Both the position numbers and the translations under genes were made by a program. Shown here piece after piece: positions 10,005-18,979 of a DNA stretch of 64,000 bases (its first letter is position 1; each line of letters begins with the position of its first letter). Source of the DNA: Geminocystis sp. M7585_C2015_104 (GTDB lineage: Bacteria; Cyanobacteriota; Cyanobacteriia; Cyanobacteriales; Cyanobacteriaceae); NCBI GenBank assembly GCA_015295805.1, contig DVEF01000093.1, positions 1 to 64,000 of the forward strand, in the 5' to 3' direction. The notes under the pieces were generated by a model. It made no database searches and was not told where the DNA came from. It saw only the letters and a list, made by a program, of their open reading frames with translations.

Positions 10005-10529
10005 ATGTTGTCTACCCTTATCCTAACTCTATTGTTGCTCATTGGCCTTTTCTTCTTCATCAGAGGTAGTGTAAAGGAACGTAGAGAAACTGTCACCCTC
10101 GCCTGTCAAGACAATCCCGATAATATCCTCAGCTATCTTCGTGACTATTTTTTCCGGAGAGCCTATAGAGTAAAATCTATACATCCAGAGGAGAATAAGG
10201 TAGTCCTGGAGGGCCTTGTGGCTGCCAGTGGCTTCCTAGCAGTATTTTTAAGCTTTTTGGCAGGATGTGGGTTGTTTTGTCTAGGATTAGTGCTGTCAAT
10301 GCTTTTCCAGTCGCAACCCTTATACTGGGCACTAGGACTAACCTTGCTAGCACCCTTTACGGGGTGGTACTATTGGCACAAGGCCAGAAGGGTAGAACAA
10401 GTAATCTTCCGTTTAGACGGCAATCCGGAAACCGACAAAACCCAAACCGTAATTACTATCCAAGCCCATAGGGACGAGTTGATTGAACTACAAAAAAACT
10501 TCCCCTTCGCCTACCAAGTGAGGGAATAG
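10005..10529 (+). CDS. CCB2/CCB4-like cofactor assembly of complex C protein
   Basis: A 174-residue membrane protein. It has an N-terminal helix (LILTLLLLIGLFFFIRGSVKERRE), a soluble segment, and a hairpin of two helices at about 70-125, followed by RLDGNPETDKTQTVITIQAHRDEL. This layout matches the cyanobacterial family annotated as cofactor assembly of complex C subunit B (CCB2/CCB4). In chloroplasts those proteins help attach heme ci to cytochrome b6. The assignment comes from recognising the family pattern, so the exact paralogue is uncertain. Confidence 0.7.
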   Translation: MLSTLILTLLLLIGLFFFIRGSVKERRETVTLACQDNPDNILSYLRDYFFRRAYRVKSIHPEENKVVLEGLVAASGFLAVFLSFLAGCGLFCLGLVLSMLFQSQPLYWALGLTLLAPFTGWYYWHKARRVEQVIFRLDGNPETDKTQTVITIQAHRDELIELQKNFPFAYQVRE

Positions 10530-10531
10530 AC

Positions 10532-10554
10532 AAAAAAGCCCCCCAACGGGGGCC
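10532..10554 (-). terminator. Rho-independent terminator for psbA
   Basis: On the minus strand a GCCCCC/GGGGGC stem with a short loop is followed by TTTTTT, 19 bases past the psbA stop codon. On the plus strand the hairpin also follows the CCB-like gene directly but lacks a T-tract. Confidence 0.8.
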
Positions 10555-10572
10555 TGTTCATGTTAGACTATA

Positions 10573-11616
10573 CTAGAGTAGATTGGGGAAGGTGTGGACA
10601 TTGGGGGCGTGCATTGCTTCCAACCCCATGTTGGCTCGGTTCAACAAGTCAGCCTCGGTGCGGATGACGTGGTTGCTGCTGTCGAGGATGGAGTAGTTGA
10701 AGTTGAAGCCGTTGAGGTTGAAGGCAACGCTACAGATGCCTAGAGTAGCAAACCAGATGCCTATGGTGGGGAATGCCGCTAGGAGAAAGTGGATTGAACG
10801 ACTGTTACGAAGCGCCAAAGAGGGTATCAACAGTCTGCCCAAATAACCCACATGGCCAGCAACTAGATTATAGGTGGTTTCCTGTTGCCCAAACTTGTAG
10901 CCCTCGTTTACCGATTCAGCGTCTGTAGTCTCTCGTATTAGAGATGAGGTTACAAGGGAGCCATGGGTAGCACAAAGCAAGGCACCTCCGAATACCCCTA
11001 TTACTCCTAACATATGGAAGGGGTGCATCAGGATGTTGTGTTCTGCCTGTACTGCCAACATAAAGTTGAAGGTGCCTGCTATTCCCAAAGGCATCCCCTG
11101 AGCAAAACTTCCTTGACCTATGGGGTACACCAGTAGCACCGCAGTAGCGGCACCAGCGGGGGCGGAAAATGCTGTGGCAATCCAAGGGCGCATTCCCAAA
11201 CGCTCACTGTATTCCCATAGTCTTCCCAGGTAAGCCCAAACCGCAATCAGGAAGTGGAAGACTATCATCTGGTATGGGCCACCGTTATACAGCCATTCTT
11301 CTATGGATGCCGCTTCCCAGATGGGGTAGAAGTGTAGGCCCACTGCCGCCGAGGTTGGGACCACTGCCGCTGTTATTATGTTATTACCACTCAACAACGC
11401 TCCTGCCACTGGCTCCCGAATCCCATCCAAGTCTACTGGCGGCGCGCATATGAAGGCAATTACGAATACTATTGCCGCCACCAACATGGTGGGTATCATT
11501 AACACCCTAAACCACCCTATATAAATGCGATTATTGGTGCTTGTTACCCAGCGACAAAAGGCATCCCACAGGGAGGATGGCTCCAATCTTAGACGTTTGC
11601 CTATTACCGTTGCCAT
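10573..11616 (-). CDS. psbA: Divergent photosystem II D1 protein, rogue/sentinel type
   Basis: A five-helix D1 protein of 347 residues; ordinary cyanobacterial D1 has about 360. Alignment by eye to standard D1 gives an offset of +3, then +4 after one insertion near residue 256. Retained: Tyr161 (Y164 here), Glu189/His190 (E192/H193), His198 (H201), His215 (H218), His272 (H276), His332 (H336) and His337 (H341). Changed: Asp170 to Gln173, Glu333 to Ala337, Asp342 to Leu346, residue 130 to Leu133, Phe255 to Leu259 and Ser264 to Ala268. The chain ends one residue before the usual Ala344 and has no cleavable tail. A water-oxidising Mn cluster is therefore unlikely. This matches the rogue D1 group (psbA4 of Cyanothece ATCC 51142), not ChlF. 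AAGGAGG precedes the ATG. Confidence 0.93.
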   Translation of the reverse strand: MATVIGKRLRLEPSSLWDAFCRWVTSTNNRIYIGWFRVLMIPTMLVAAIVFVIAFICAPPVDLDGIREPVAGALLSGNNIITAAVVPTSAAVGLHFYPIWEAASIEEWLYNGGPYQMIVFHFLIAVWAYLGRLWEYSERLGMRPWIATAFSAPAGAATAVLLVYPIGQGSFAQGMPLGIAGTFNFMLAVQAEHNILMHPFHMLGVIGVFGGALLCATHGSLVTSSLIRETTDAESVNEGYKFGQQETTYNLVAGHVGYLGRLLIPSLALRNSRSIHFLLAAFPTIGIWFATLGICSVAFNLNGFNFNYSILDSSNHVIRTEADLLNRANMGLEAMHAPNVHTFPNLL

Positions 11617-11665
11617 AGTCTCAAATCCTCCTTCTCTTTTGTTTACTCCCCCTCCCCGTTACACT

Positions 11666-11693
11666 ACTTTACAAAAAGGGCAAAATATGTTAA
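11666..11693 (-). promoter_or_regulatory. Possible psbA promoter
   Basis: On the minus strand TTAACA and TAAAGT are separated by 16 bases, about 50 bases before the psbA start. They lie in a 332-base leader between the photolyase stop and psbA. The match to a sigma-70 promoter is only moderate. The rest of the leader is AT-rich and also holds a near-palindrome, AACCCTAGGGGTT, at about 11800. Confidence 0.3.
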
Positions 11694-11948
11694 AACACTT
11701 CCATTAGTTGGGTTCGTTTTTTTGGTAAACGGGGCAAGGGTTTTTCCTTTGACTTTTTAGCTAGCTATTCCAACAACTCCCCTGGGGGGTTTCATTCTAA
11801 CCCCTAGGGTTTTTCTTCTTCTATATTAGCATGGGGTTTTTGGGGGCGTCTTTTATTTTCATTTATTCTTAACATTTTTTATTCATTGTTATTCTGCCTT
11901 TTATTGCCCTTAGCTGTTTTAGGCTGAGGAGGGGTAATTGTTAAGTTT

Positions 11949-13466
11949 TTATAAGTATTGTTTTCCCCTCCATTTTGTCGCCAGGGTTTGGATTTGTTGC
12001 AATTCTTGAGGGGAAATATTCTCTAGATGTTTTAATGCCAATGCCATTCTCCCCTGGGACTTTAATTTATCTTTGTGACGGGCAAGAAAGTCCCAATATA
12101 GATAATTAAAAGGGCAAGCATTTTCTGTACTTCTTGATTGAGGGTTATAGCGGCAACTGTCACAATAATCGCTCATTTTCCTTATGTAGTTAGCAGAGGA
12201 TATATAGGGTTTAGTAGCCAGAAAACCCCCATCGGCAAATTGTCCCATCCCCAGTACATTTGTTTGCATTACCCAGTCGTAGGCATCGATGTAGGCGCAG
12301 TGAAACCAGTTTTCCACTTCCTGTGGACAAATGCCACTTATTAGGGCATAATTGCTGAGAATCATTAGTCTTTGAATATGGTGGGCATAGGCTGTATTTT
12401 CTGTTTGTTTTAGTACTTGTTTAAGACAGTTTAAATCTGTCCTATTGCTATCCCAGAAGAAGGGAGGTAATGGCTGAGTATGGTTAAACCAGTTGGACTG
12501 AAAATAGTCTTTTTCCACATAGTGATATACTCCATACATGTATTCCCGCCACCCCAATACCTGACGGATAAAACCCTCCACTGAGTTGATAGGGATAGAA
12601 TTTTGATAGTAAACATTTTCCACTTCTTTTATCACTTCTAATGGTTGTAATAATCCCACGTTTAGGTAGGGGGAAAGTAGACTATGCCACATATATTGTT
12701 CTCCCGTTAACATCGCATCCTGGTATATTCCAAACCTCTGGAGACGGTTTTTCACAAAATCCCTCAGCGCTTTCAATGCCGACTCTCTTGTAACACCCCA
12801 TTCAAATCTTTCCAACTCTCCATAGGTGGGTATATCCAGTTTTTTTACCTTTTCTATTACCTCTTTTGTAATCTCATCTGGCTCAAAGCTTAGTCTTTTG
12901 GGGGGCAATATTTTCCTGTTGGGGGGTTTTCTATTTTCCTTGTCTAAATTCCATTTACCTCCCACTGGCTTCCCTTCTTCTGTTAAAAGAATCTTCCATC
13001 TTTTTCTCCCCTCCCTGTAAAAATCTTCCAAAATCAATCTTTTCCTTCCCTCCGCCCACTCTCTAAATTCCTCCGGCTGCCACAAGAAGTTTATGTTGTT
13101 GTACCAGGTTATTTTGCTTTTTAATCCCAGACTGTTAATATACTCAAAAAAAGGCCTATCTGCCGGAAGCATAATTCTCAATTCAGCAATTTTATTACTC
13201 CTAATCCAGTGGTGGACAATAGGGGCAAAATCTCCCTGGGTTACCACATAGTCTACCTGCCATCCCTCCCCGGATAGCTTCTGGGCAAAATGACGCATCG
13301 CCGCCCAAATAAACACCAGCTTTTGCTTATGGTAACGTCTTTTTTTTACATATTCTAAACTCTCAATCATAAGAATAAGTGTTTCTCTCTTTTGCTCCTT
13401 GCTTGCCAAGATAGCAGGATTTTTATCAGTGAGTTGATCTCCTAATATCCAAATACCAATAGGCAT
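11949..13466 (-). CDS. FeS-type cryptochrome/(6-4) photolyase, PhrB-like
   Basis: A member of the FeS-BCP/CryPro branch of the photolyase superfamily, which repairs (6-4) photoproducts or acts as a blue-light receptor using FAD. The family opening GIWILGDQLT is at the N-terminus. The FAD region contains TAYAHHIQRLMILSN and NWFHCAYIDAYDWVM. Four cysteines at about 347, 435, 438 and 451 match the spacing of the [4Fe-4S] ligands of Agrobacterium PhrB. The longest open frame begins with TTG at 13481; the internal ATG at 13466 gives the usual start and 505 residues. It lies upstream of psbA on the same strand, 332 bases away. Confidence 0.93.
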   Translation of the reverse strand: MPIGIWILGDQLTDKNPAILASKEQKRETLILMIESLEYVKKRRYHKQKLVFIWAAMRHFAQKLSGEGWQVDYVVTQGDFAPIVHHWIRSNKIAELRIMLPADRPFFEYINSLGLKSKITWYNNINFLWQPEEFREWAEGRKRLILEDFYREGRKRWKILLTEEGKPVGGKWNLDKENRKPPNRKILPPKRLSFEPDEITKEVIEKVKKLDIPTYGELERFEWGVTRESALKALRDFVKNRLQRFGIYQDAMLTGEQYMWHSLLSPYLNVGLLQPLEVIKEVENVYYQNSIPINSVEGFIRQVLGWREYMYGVYHYVEKDYFQSNWFNHTQPLPPFFWDSNRTDLNCLKQVLKQTENTAYAHHIQRLMILSNYALISGICPQEVENWFHCAYIDAYDWVMQTNVLGMGQFADGGFLATKPYISSANYIRKMSDYCDSCRYNPQSRSTENACPFNYLYWDFLARHKDKLKSQGRMALALKHLENISPQELQQIQTLATKWRGKQYL

Positions 13467-13584
13467 AAATTTGCGGGACAAAATTTGATGTATTTCCTAA
13501 ATTATGGGTTATAATATGTAAGGGTCAAGAGGAAAAAAACAGTTTAAATAAGTGCTGTTATTGTAATAGTAAGAAAGGAGTGGC

Positions 13585-16173
13585 ATGAGAGTAGCCGTAG
13601 AAGAATTGATAACCCCAGAAATAAGCAAACCTGCCCGTTATTTGGGTAACGAATTGGGGGCAAAACACAAAGACTGGGAAAGTGCTACCGTAAGATGGGT
13701 GTTGACATATCCAGAAGTATATGAGGTGGGGGCCTCTAACCTAGGACACATAATCCTCTATAATATCCTCAATACCCAGCCAAGACAACTGTGCGATCGT
13801 GCCTATCTACCTGGACCGGATTTGGCAAAGAAAATGCGGGCAACCAACACCCCCCTGTTTGCCCTAGAATCCAAAAGAGACGTAAAGGATTTTGACATTC
13901 TCGGTTTTAGTCTAAGTTATGAGTTGGGCGCCACTAACATCCTAGAAATGCTTAGTCTAGCCCAAATCCCCCTCACCTGGAAGGAAAGACAAGAAGGCAA
14001 TTATCCCCTCATTTTCGCCGGTGGACAAACCGCCACCTCTAACCCCGAACCATATGCTGACTTCTTTGATTTTATCGCAGTAGGCGACGGGGAGGAATTA
14101 TTACCAGAAATCGGTTTAGTGGTAGAAGAAGGGAAGAAACAGGGCCTCAGTAGGCAACAATTACTACTGGACTTGGCTCAAATTCCAGGTGTCTATGTGC
14201 CCCAATTCTATGATATGCAACCCGATGGCACAGTTAAACCCAATCGTCCAGACGTACCCGAAAGAATCCTAAGACGTGTGGCTACACCCATCCCAGCCTA
14301 TTCTATCGGTTTAGTGCCCTATGTGCAAACAGTACATGACCGTCTGACAGTAGAAATTAGAAGGGGTTGTACTAGGGGATGTCGTTTTTGTCAACCGGGG
14401 ATGTTAACTCGCCCCGCTAGGGATGTAGAGCCAGAAGATGTTATAAATACCATTGTGGAGGGGATGAGAAAAACAGGATTCAACGAATTCTCCCTATTAT
14501 CCCTCAGTTGCTCCGACTATCTCTCCCTCCCGGCTGTAGGCATTGAAATCAAAAACCGTCTCAAGGATGAAAACATCTCCCTCTCCTTGCCCAGTCAAAG
14601 AGTAGACCGTTTTGACAAAAATATTGCTAGAATAGTTGGGGGTACTAGGAAAACAGGATTGACCTTCGCCCCGGAAGCCGGAACCCAAAGACTACGAGAC
14701 ATAATCAATAAGGGGTTAACCAACGAAGACTTACTCCGAGGAATACAAACGGCAGTAAGGGAAGGGTGGCAACAGGTGAAACTCTACTTCATGATTGGCT
14801 TGCCTGGGGAAACAGATGAGGATGTAATAGGTATTGCCGAGACGGTTAAATGGTTGCGGAGGGAGTGTCGTCATCTAAGCAGAAAACCTCTTGACTTCCA
14901 TCTGACAATTTCTAATTTTACCCCCAAACCCCACACCCCTTTCCAATGGCATTCTGTTTCCACCGCTGAATTTATCCGTAAACAGAATTTGCTAAGAAGA
15001 GAATTTGAGGGGATGAGGGGAGTGAAGGTAAACTATACCGACGTGCGGATTTCCGCCATTGAAGACTTCCTGGGAAGGGGTGACAGGAGACTTGCAAAAG
15101 TTATACGTCGCGCCTGGGAATTGGGCGCCGGTATGGACGCCTGGTGGGAAAATATAGATAAAGCCTATCAGGCATGGGAAAAGGCTATCAGTGAAGCCGG
15201 CTTAACCTGGAAATATCGTCAAATCGAAAGGGGTGAGTGGAACGTTTTTGAGGCCGATACTGGTAAAATAGACTACGATGCACCTCTTCCCTGGGATCAT
15301 ATTGATACTGGCATAGACAAAAAATGGCTCAAAGAGGACTTACAAAGGGCACTACAAGAAGTAGTTGTACCTGATTGCTCCTTTGAGGGTTGTAGTAGTT
15401 GTGGGGTATGTAGCCCAGAATTTGGGCACAATGTGGTAGTGACTCCCCCTCCTATCCCTGAGTATGAGGGAGACTTCAAACCCAATCAGACGGTAGTGCA
15501 AAGACTCCGCGTCTGGTTTGGCAAAGAGGGAGACATGGCATTGATAAGTCACTTGGATTTAATGCGTTTGTTTGATAGGGCCATCAGACGTGCTGGTATG
15601 CCCATATCTTATACTGGAGGTTTCCATCCCACTCCCAAGATTTCCATAGCCTCTGCCTTACCCCTTGGGATGACAAGCAGTGGGGAAATTGTAGAATTCC
15701 AGTTACATACCCCCATGACGGTTGAAGAATTCAGGCAAAGACTGACAGCACAACTCCCCCCCGGTTTACCCATTTTCCAGGTAGAACAAATCCCAGTCAA
15801 GTCCCCTTTTGCCACCCAACTTTTAGACAAAGCCGAATATACCATCACCCTTGCCGCCGATAAACCCACTCCCCCCACCCAATGGCAGTCTTGGATAGAG
15901 GCACTATTAAACACCACCACCATCGAGAAAGAGAAAACCGGCAAAGATGGCAAGAGGAAAGTGGAAAATCTCCGGGAAAACCTTTACCATCTCTCCCTCC
16001 TTTCTGCCCAAAAAGACACTGCCACTCTGAGGTATGTGGGAAGTGCCAAAAATGACGGCTCCCTCTTGACACCAGAAAAGGTTTGTTATATGCTGGAGAG
16101 GATAAGTGGTGAAAGTCTTACCCTCCTCAAAGCCCACCGCGAGAGGATACTGCTTCGCTGCCAAGGCGAGTAA
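13585..16173 (+). CDS. B12-binding radical SAM protein fused to a DUF2344 domain
   Basis: An 862-residue fusion. An N-terminal B12-binding-like region is followed by a radical SAM core with the CxxxCxxC motif C262-C266-C269 (GCTRGCRFCQPG). The C-terminal part (about 635-862) begins at VQRLRVWFGKEGDMALISHL and belongs to the DUF2344 (TIGR03936) family. The combination TIGR03960+TIGR03936 is common in bacteria, but its substrate is not established; a link to RNA modification or RNase E has been suggested from gene neighbourhoods. An AAAGGAG site precedes the ATG. No ribonuclease gene follows here. Confidence 0.9.
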   Translation: MRVAVEELITPEISKPARYLGNELGAKHKDWESATVRWVLTYPEVYEVGASNLGHIILYNILNTQPRQLCDRAYLPGPDLAKKMRATNTPLFALESKRDVKDFDILGFSLSYELGATNILEMLSLAQIPLTWKERQEGNYPLIFAGGQTATSNPEPYADFFDFIAVGDGEELLPEIGLVVEEGKKQGLSRQQLLLDLAQIPGVYVPQFYDMQPDGTVKPNRPDVPERILRRVATPIPAYSIGLVPYVQTVHDRLTVEIRRGCTRGCRFCQPGMLTRPARDVEPEDVINTIVEGMRKTGFNEFSLLSLSCSDYLSLPAVGIEIKNRLKDENISLSLPSQRVDRFDKNIARIVGGTRKTGLTFAPEAGTQRLRDIINKGLTNEDLLRGIQTAVREGWQQVKLYFMIGLPGETDEDVIGIAETVKWLRRECRHLSRKPLDFHLTISNFTPKPHTPFQWHSVSTAEFIRKQNLLRREFEGMRGVKVNYTDVRISAIEDFLGRGDRRLAKVIRRAWELGAGMDAWWENIDKAYQAWEKAISEAGLTWKYRQIERGEWNVFEADTGKIDYDAPLPWDHIDTGIDKKWLKEDLQRALQEVVVPDCSFEGCSSCGVCSPEFGHNVVVTPPPIPEYEGDFKPNQTVVQRLRVWFGKEGDMALISHLDLMRLFDRAIRRAGMPISYTGGFHPTPKISIASALPLGMTSSGEIVEFQLHTPMTVEEFRQRLTAQLPPGLPIFQVEQIPVKSPFATQLLDKAEYTITLAADKPTPPTQWQSWIEALLNTTTIEKEKTGKDGKRKVENLRENLYHLSLLSAQKDTATLRYVGSAKNDGSLLTPEKVCYMLERISGESLTLLKAHRERILLRCQGE

Positions 16174-16325
16174 AAGGGGCGGGAGGTGATTCTGAGTCAG
16201 GGGGCAACTCCACACTAAACCCCTCACAAACCCCTACATCATAATCCCTAAATCCCACCCCCTAAATCACCACAAAGGGGGAAAAGAGATAAAATTGAAG
16301 TAATGGACAAGGGTATCTAAAAACC

Positions 16326-16805
16326 ATGAATCTAGAAGCACAATTAGCCCACCTAGTGGCAGAAGCCCCCAAATACGGTGTCCCCTCTATTATAATGGAA
16401 AAGGGCGTTATACCTGTAATCAGCGCCTTTGCCCAACAGTTGGGACATACTGAGTATTATCTCCGACAAACCACAGATAATAACCTAGTCCTGACTATTC
16501 TGGCAAATGAGAAACACCCGGAATTAGAAAAAAAAGTCATCTACGCCTTCCCCACCGCCGAAGATGCCACCCAATTCCCCGATAACAAAACCAGTAAACT
16601 GGAAATTGTACCCCAAGCCTTCCCTGTCAGCCAAATCCTCTTCCAAATGTTTACCATGAAGGAAGTGGACAGTATTATCTTCATAGACAACCCCCAACAG
16701 TATCAGCAGAGTAAAGAGATCTACTGCCACAAACTACAGGCAGCAATACGACAGAGTCTAACTAACCTGGTGAATGCCGTAACTAACAACAGCAGGATAG
16801 TTTAA
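16326..16805 (+). CDS. Conserved hypothetical cyanobacterial protein
   Basis: A 159-residue soluble protein with no signal peptide or membrane helix. It looks like a single alpha/beta domain: ALVAEAPKYGVP, then KLEIVPQAFPVSQILFQMF and a C-terminal helix (HKLQAAIRQSLTNLVNAV). I cannot assign a function. It follows the radical SAM gene after 152 bases, a stretch that contains no gene, and ends one base from the convergent PilZ gene. Confidence 0.8.
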   Translation: MNLEAQLAHLVAEAPKYGVPSIIMEKGVIPVISAFAQQLGHTEYYLRQTTDNNLVLTILANEKHPELEKKVIYAFPTAEDATQFPDNKTSKLEIVPQAFPVSQILFQMFTMKEVDSIIFIDNPQQYQQSKEIYCHKLQAAIRQSLTNLVNAVTNNSRIV

Positions 16806-16806
16806 A

Positions 16807-17193
16807 CTAGGCCTGAGAATAGTATCTATCCTCGGCTCGGCGATCGCAGTACTCCATCAACTCTGTCAAAGAGTCAGGACAGTCCACTGTGACAATTGTA
16901 CCACCAATCTCGTCAAATTCATCATTGGCAGGACAACGCCACAAGGGTTTGACTGTAATACTGATGTCCGGGGCAATTTCCTCGTCCTCCTGAGGGGGGC
17001 TTAAAATAACTTCAAAATTCCCCTCAGGATTAAAGGTTTTGTCTACAATCAGTCTGACCCCTTGCCGTGTAAGGTCCAGGGTAAAACCTAAAAAATGCCC
17101 CCCCTCGTCTAACACCCGGCATACCGCCAAAATGCGTCTGGTGTGTCGTTTCTCCTCTGGAGGGGAGTCGCCTTTTGCCTTTTCCATTTCCAT
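16807..17193 (-). CDS. PilZ-domain protein
   Basis: A 128-residue protein made essentially of one PilZ domain, a c-di-GMP receptor fold. The motif pattern is visible as arginines near residues 15-20 (KRHTRR) followed by DLTRQGVRL at about 41-49, which corresponds to D/NxSxxG with Thr in place of Ser. c-di-GMP binding is therefore plausible but not certain. A HIP1 octamer (GCGATCGC, 16840-16847) lies in the 3' part of the gene. Confidence 0.75.
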   Translation of the reverse strand: MEMEKAKGDSPPEEKRHTRRILAVCRVLDEGGHFLGFTLDLTRQGVRLIVDKTFNPEGNFEVILSPPQEDEEIAPDISITVKPLWRCPANDEFDEIGGTIVTVDCPDSLTELMEYCDRRAEDRYYSQA

Positions 17194-17251
17194 AGACGCC
17201 CCCGCCTAATTCCTCCTTCTTTGGATCTTAGTACTTTTTTATCCTAGCCGG

Positions 17252-18937
17252 CTAGTAGTTGCCACCCTCTTCCTGTGGCACTTCTGGGGGTGGTGTTTCT
17301 TCTTCCGCTTGGGGTGGGGGAGACTGTAATGCCTCTTTTTCTTTCCCGGCGGCAGTGGGGGTGTTTTCAGTATTTTCCGCCTTGGGGGTGAGATTGTCTG
17401 AAGCTGTTGTGTTGGCCTCTTTTGGTTTCGACTCTACTCCAAGGGTGACGGGGGGATTGTCTTTGGAAGGCTGAGTAACTGCTACATTGGGTTTGATAGT
17501 AGGAAGATTATCCTTTAGGGGTTGAGTTGCCGAAGGGTTGAATTTTAAAGCAGGTTTTGTAGGGGGGGGATTGTCTGTTGACGGCTTATTGGCGGCTGAA
17601 TCGGGGGTGTTATTATCCCTGTTTTCTCTAGAAGATGTACTATTTTTGACCTCCCCCTCCGACTGTGTTATTTCCGAGGCGGGGGGAGTTTCCCTTTTTT
17701 TTGTCTCACCCACCCCCTCCGAGGTTTTGGCTGTCTCACCCACCCCCTCCGAGGTGTTGGCGGCGGCACATACTGTGCTATCGTAGGTGAATCTCACATC
17801 TACCAGATAAGGGGTGTTGTTACCAGTGTCATTCTCAAACTGATGGGATTTAATTTGTTTCAATGCGGTTTCATTCAATAGGGGATAACCCGAACTTTTT
17901 AGCAATTCCGCCTCTGACACTTTTCCTTCAGGGTTTACCACAACACCATAACTGGCGACTCCCTCCCACTTGCCACTACAGGCTTGAGGCGGATACAAAC
18001 CTGTAAACTCCAACTGTTTTGGCCTAATGTTTTGCACTCGTCTTGCCCAGGCAATATAATTTCTCCTAGCCACCTCATCACTGGTATTGTCTCCCTCCAA
18101 CCCTGTCATGGGGGGGTTGTTGGCAGTGACTTTTTCCTCCAGTGTGGTGGGAGTGGATGTGTCGGTGGGTTTTAATTTTTCCTCAGGTTTTGCCAAATCT
18201 AAGGCAGACTGATTACGCAAGTCAATTTTAATATTCCGGTTATTGATCACATCCCTGGGATTGACGGCAATCTCAATGGGTTGGTTGGCAAATAGTTGTC
18301 TCCTAATTTCCGCCCTTTTGGCTTCGTCCAAGATTTCCTGTTGTTTATTCGTGGCAGGGGGAGGAGGTATATCATTGTACTCCCCTACTGGCACTTCAGG
18401 AGGTAAGGAGGCTATAGTGGTTGAAGTCACGGGCGGGGGGGGGGGTAGAGGGGGAGAAGGAGAGGGAGAGGGAGTGGGGGAGGAAGACTGATAATCATAT
18501 TGGGAAGAGGGAGACGTGTTGGAGGGAGGAAGTGGAGAAAAATCGTAGCTAGCCGCCTCGGGGGGTGGCGGCAGAGGAATATTGTTGGCTACCGCCGGCG
18601 GGTTGGAAGCTGGAGACTGTGAAGTTTCCCAAGGGGGTGGCGGCAGGGGGATGACATTCTCCCCACTGACTGGTGTTTGTGATTCTGGCGGCAAAATCCC
18701 CATGCCATCCAGGTTGGGGAGTCTTGTTTGTTCTATCGGATTAAGTTCTATTACAGGAGTAGCACCAATTTTTTGTGCCTGGACATCCCCCCCAATTCGG
18801 GGCAAAACCGCATTAAAAAACACCCCATGGGCAGAAATAGAAGCCAAAAGGGGCCAATTTATCTCTTTAGCTACCTGGCTTAGCAAAAATGACCAGCTTG
18901 CTGTTTTTTTCTGCCCACTGTTGTTATTATTAATCAT
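17252..18937 (-). CDS. TonB-like proline-rich protein with an internal TonB domain
   Basis: A 561-residue protein from the ATG at 18937, which has AAGGGGGAT just upstream; the open frame extends to a GTG at 18976. A weakly hydrophobic N-terminal segment (WPLLASISAHGVFFNAVL) could be a membrane anchor. A long Pro/Ser-rich span follows, including polyproline encoded by an 11-base homopolymer (18435-18445). A TonB C-terminal-type domain lies at about 307-390 (YGVVVNPEGKVSEAELLKSS, LNETALKQIKSHQF). Unlike classical TonB, about 170 low-complexity residues follow the domain, including a tandem TSEGVGET repeat. It probably couples inner-membrane energy to an outer-membrane transporter. It starts 42 bases after the BioD-like gene and may be co-transcribed. 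Confidence 0.8.
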   Translation of the reverse strand: MINNNNSGQKKTASWSFLLSQVAKEINWPLLASISAHGVFFNAVLPRIGGDVQAQKIGATPVIELNPIEQTRLPNLDGMGILPPESQTPVSGENVIPLPPPPWETSQSPASNPPAVANNIPLPPPPEAASYDFSPLPPSNTSPSSQYDYQSSSPTPSPSPSPPLPPPPPVTSTTIASLPPEVPVGEYNDIPPPPATNKQQEILDEAKRAEIRRQLFANQPIEIAVNPRDVINNRNIKIDLRNQSALDLAKPEEKLKPTDTSTPTTLEEKVTANNPPMTGLEGDNTSDEVARRNYIAWARRVQNIRPKQLEFTGLYPPQACSGKWEGVASYGVVVNPEGKVSEAELLKSSGYPLLNETALKQIKSHQFENDTGNNTPYLVDVRFTYDSTVCAAANTSEGVGETAKTSEGVGETKKRETPPASEITQSEGEVKNSTSSRENRDNNTPDSAANKPSTDNPPPTKPALKFNPSATQPLKDNLPTIKPNVAVTQPSKDNPPVTLGVESKPKEANTTASDNLTPKAENTENTPTAAGKEKEALQSPPPQAEEETPPPEVPQEEGGNY

Positions 18938-18979
18938 GGCATCCCCCTTGTCTACTACTCCCATTATTGTAGCCACTCC

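Noticed and set aside
10573-11616. Chlorophyll f synthase (ChlF) as the identity of the divergent D1
   Set aside because: Residues equivalent to 130-131 are Leu-Trp, not the Gln-Asp reported for ChlF, and Glu189, His332 and His337 remain. Rogue D1 fits better.
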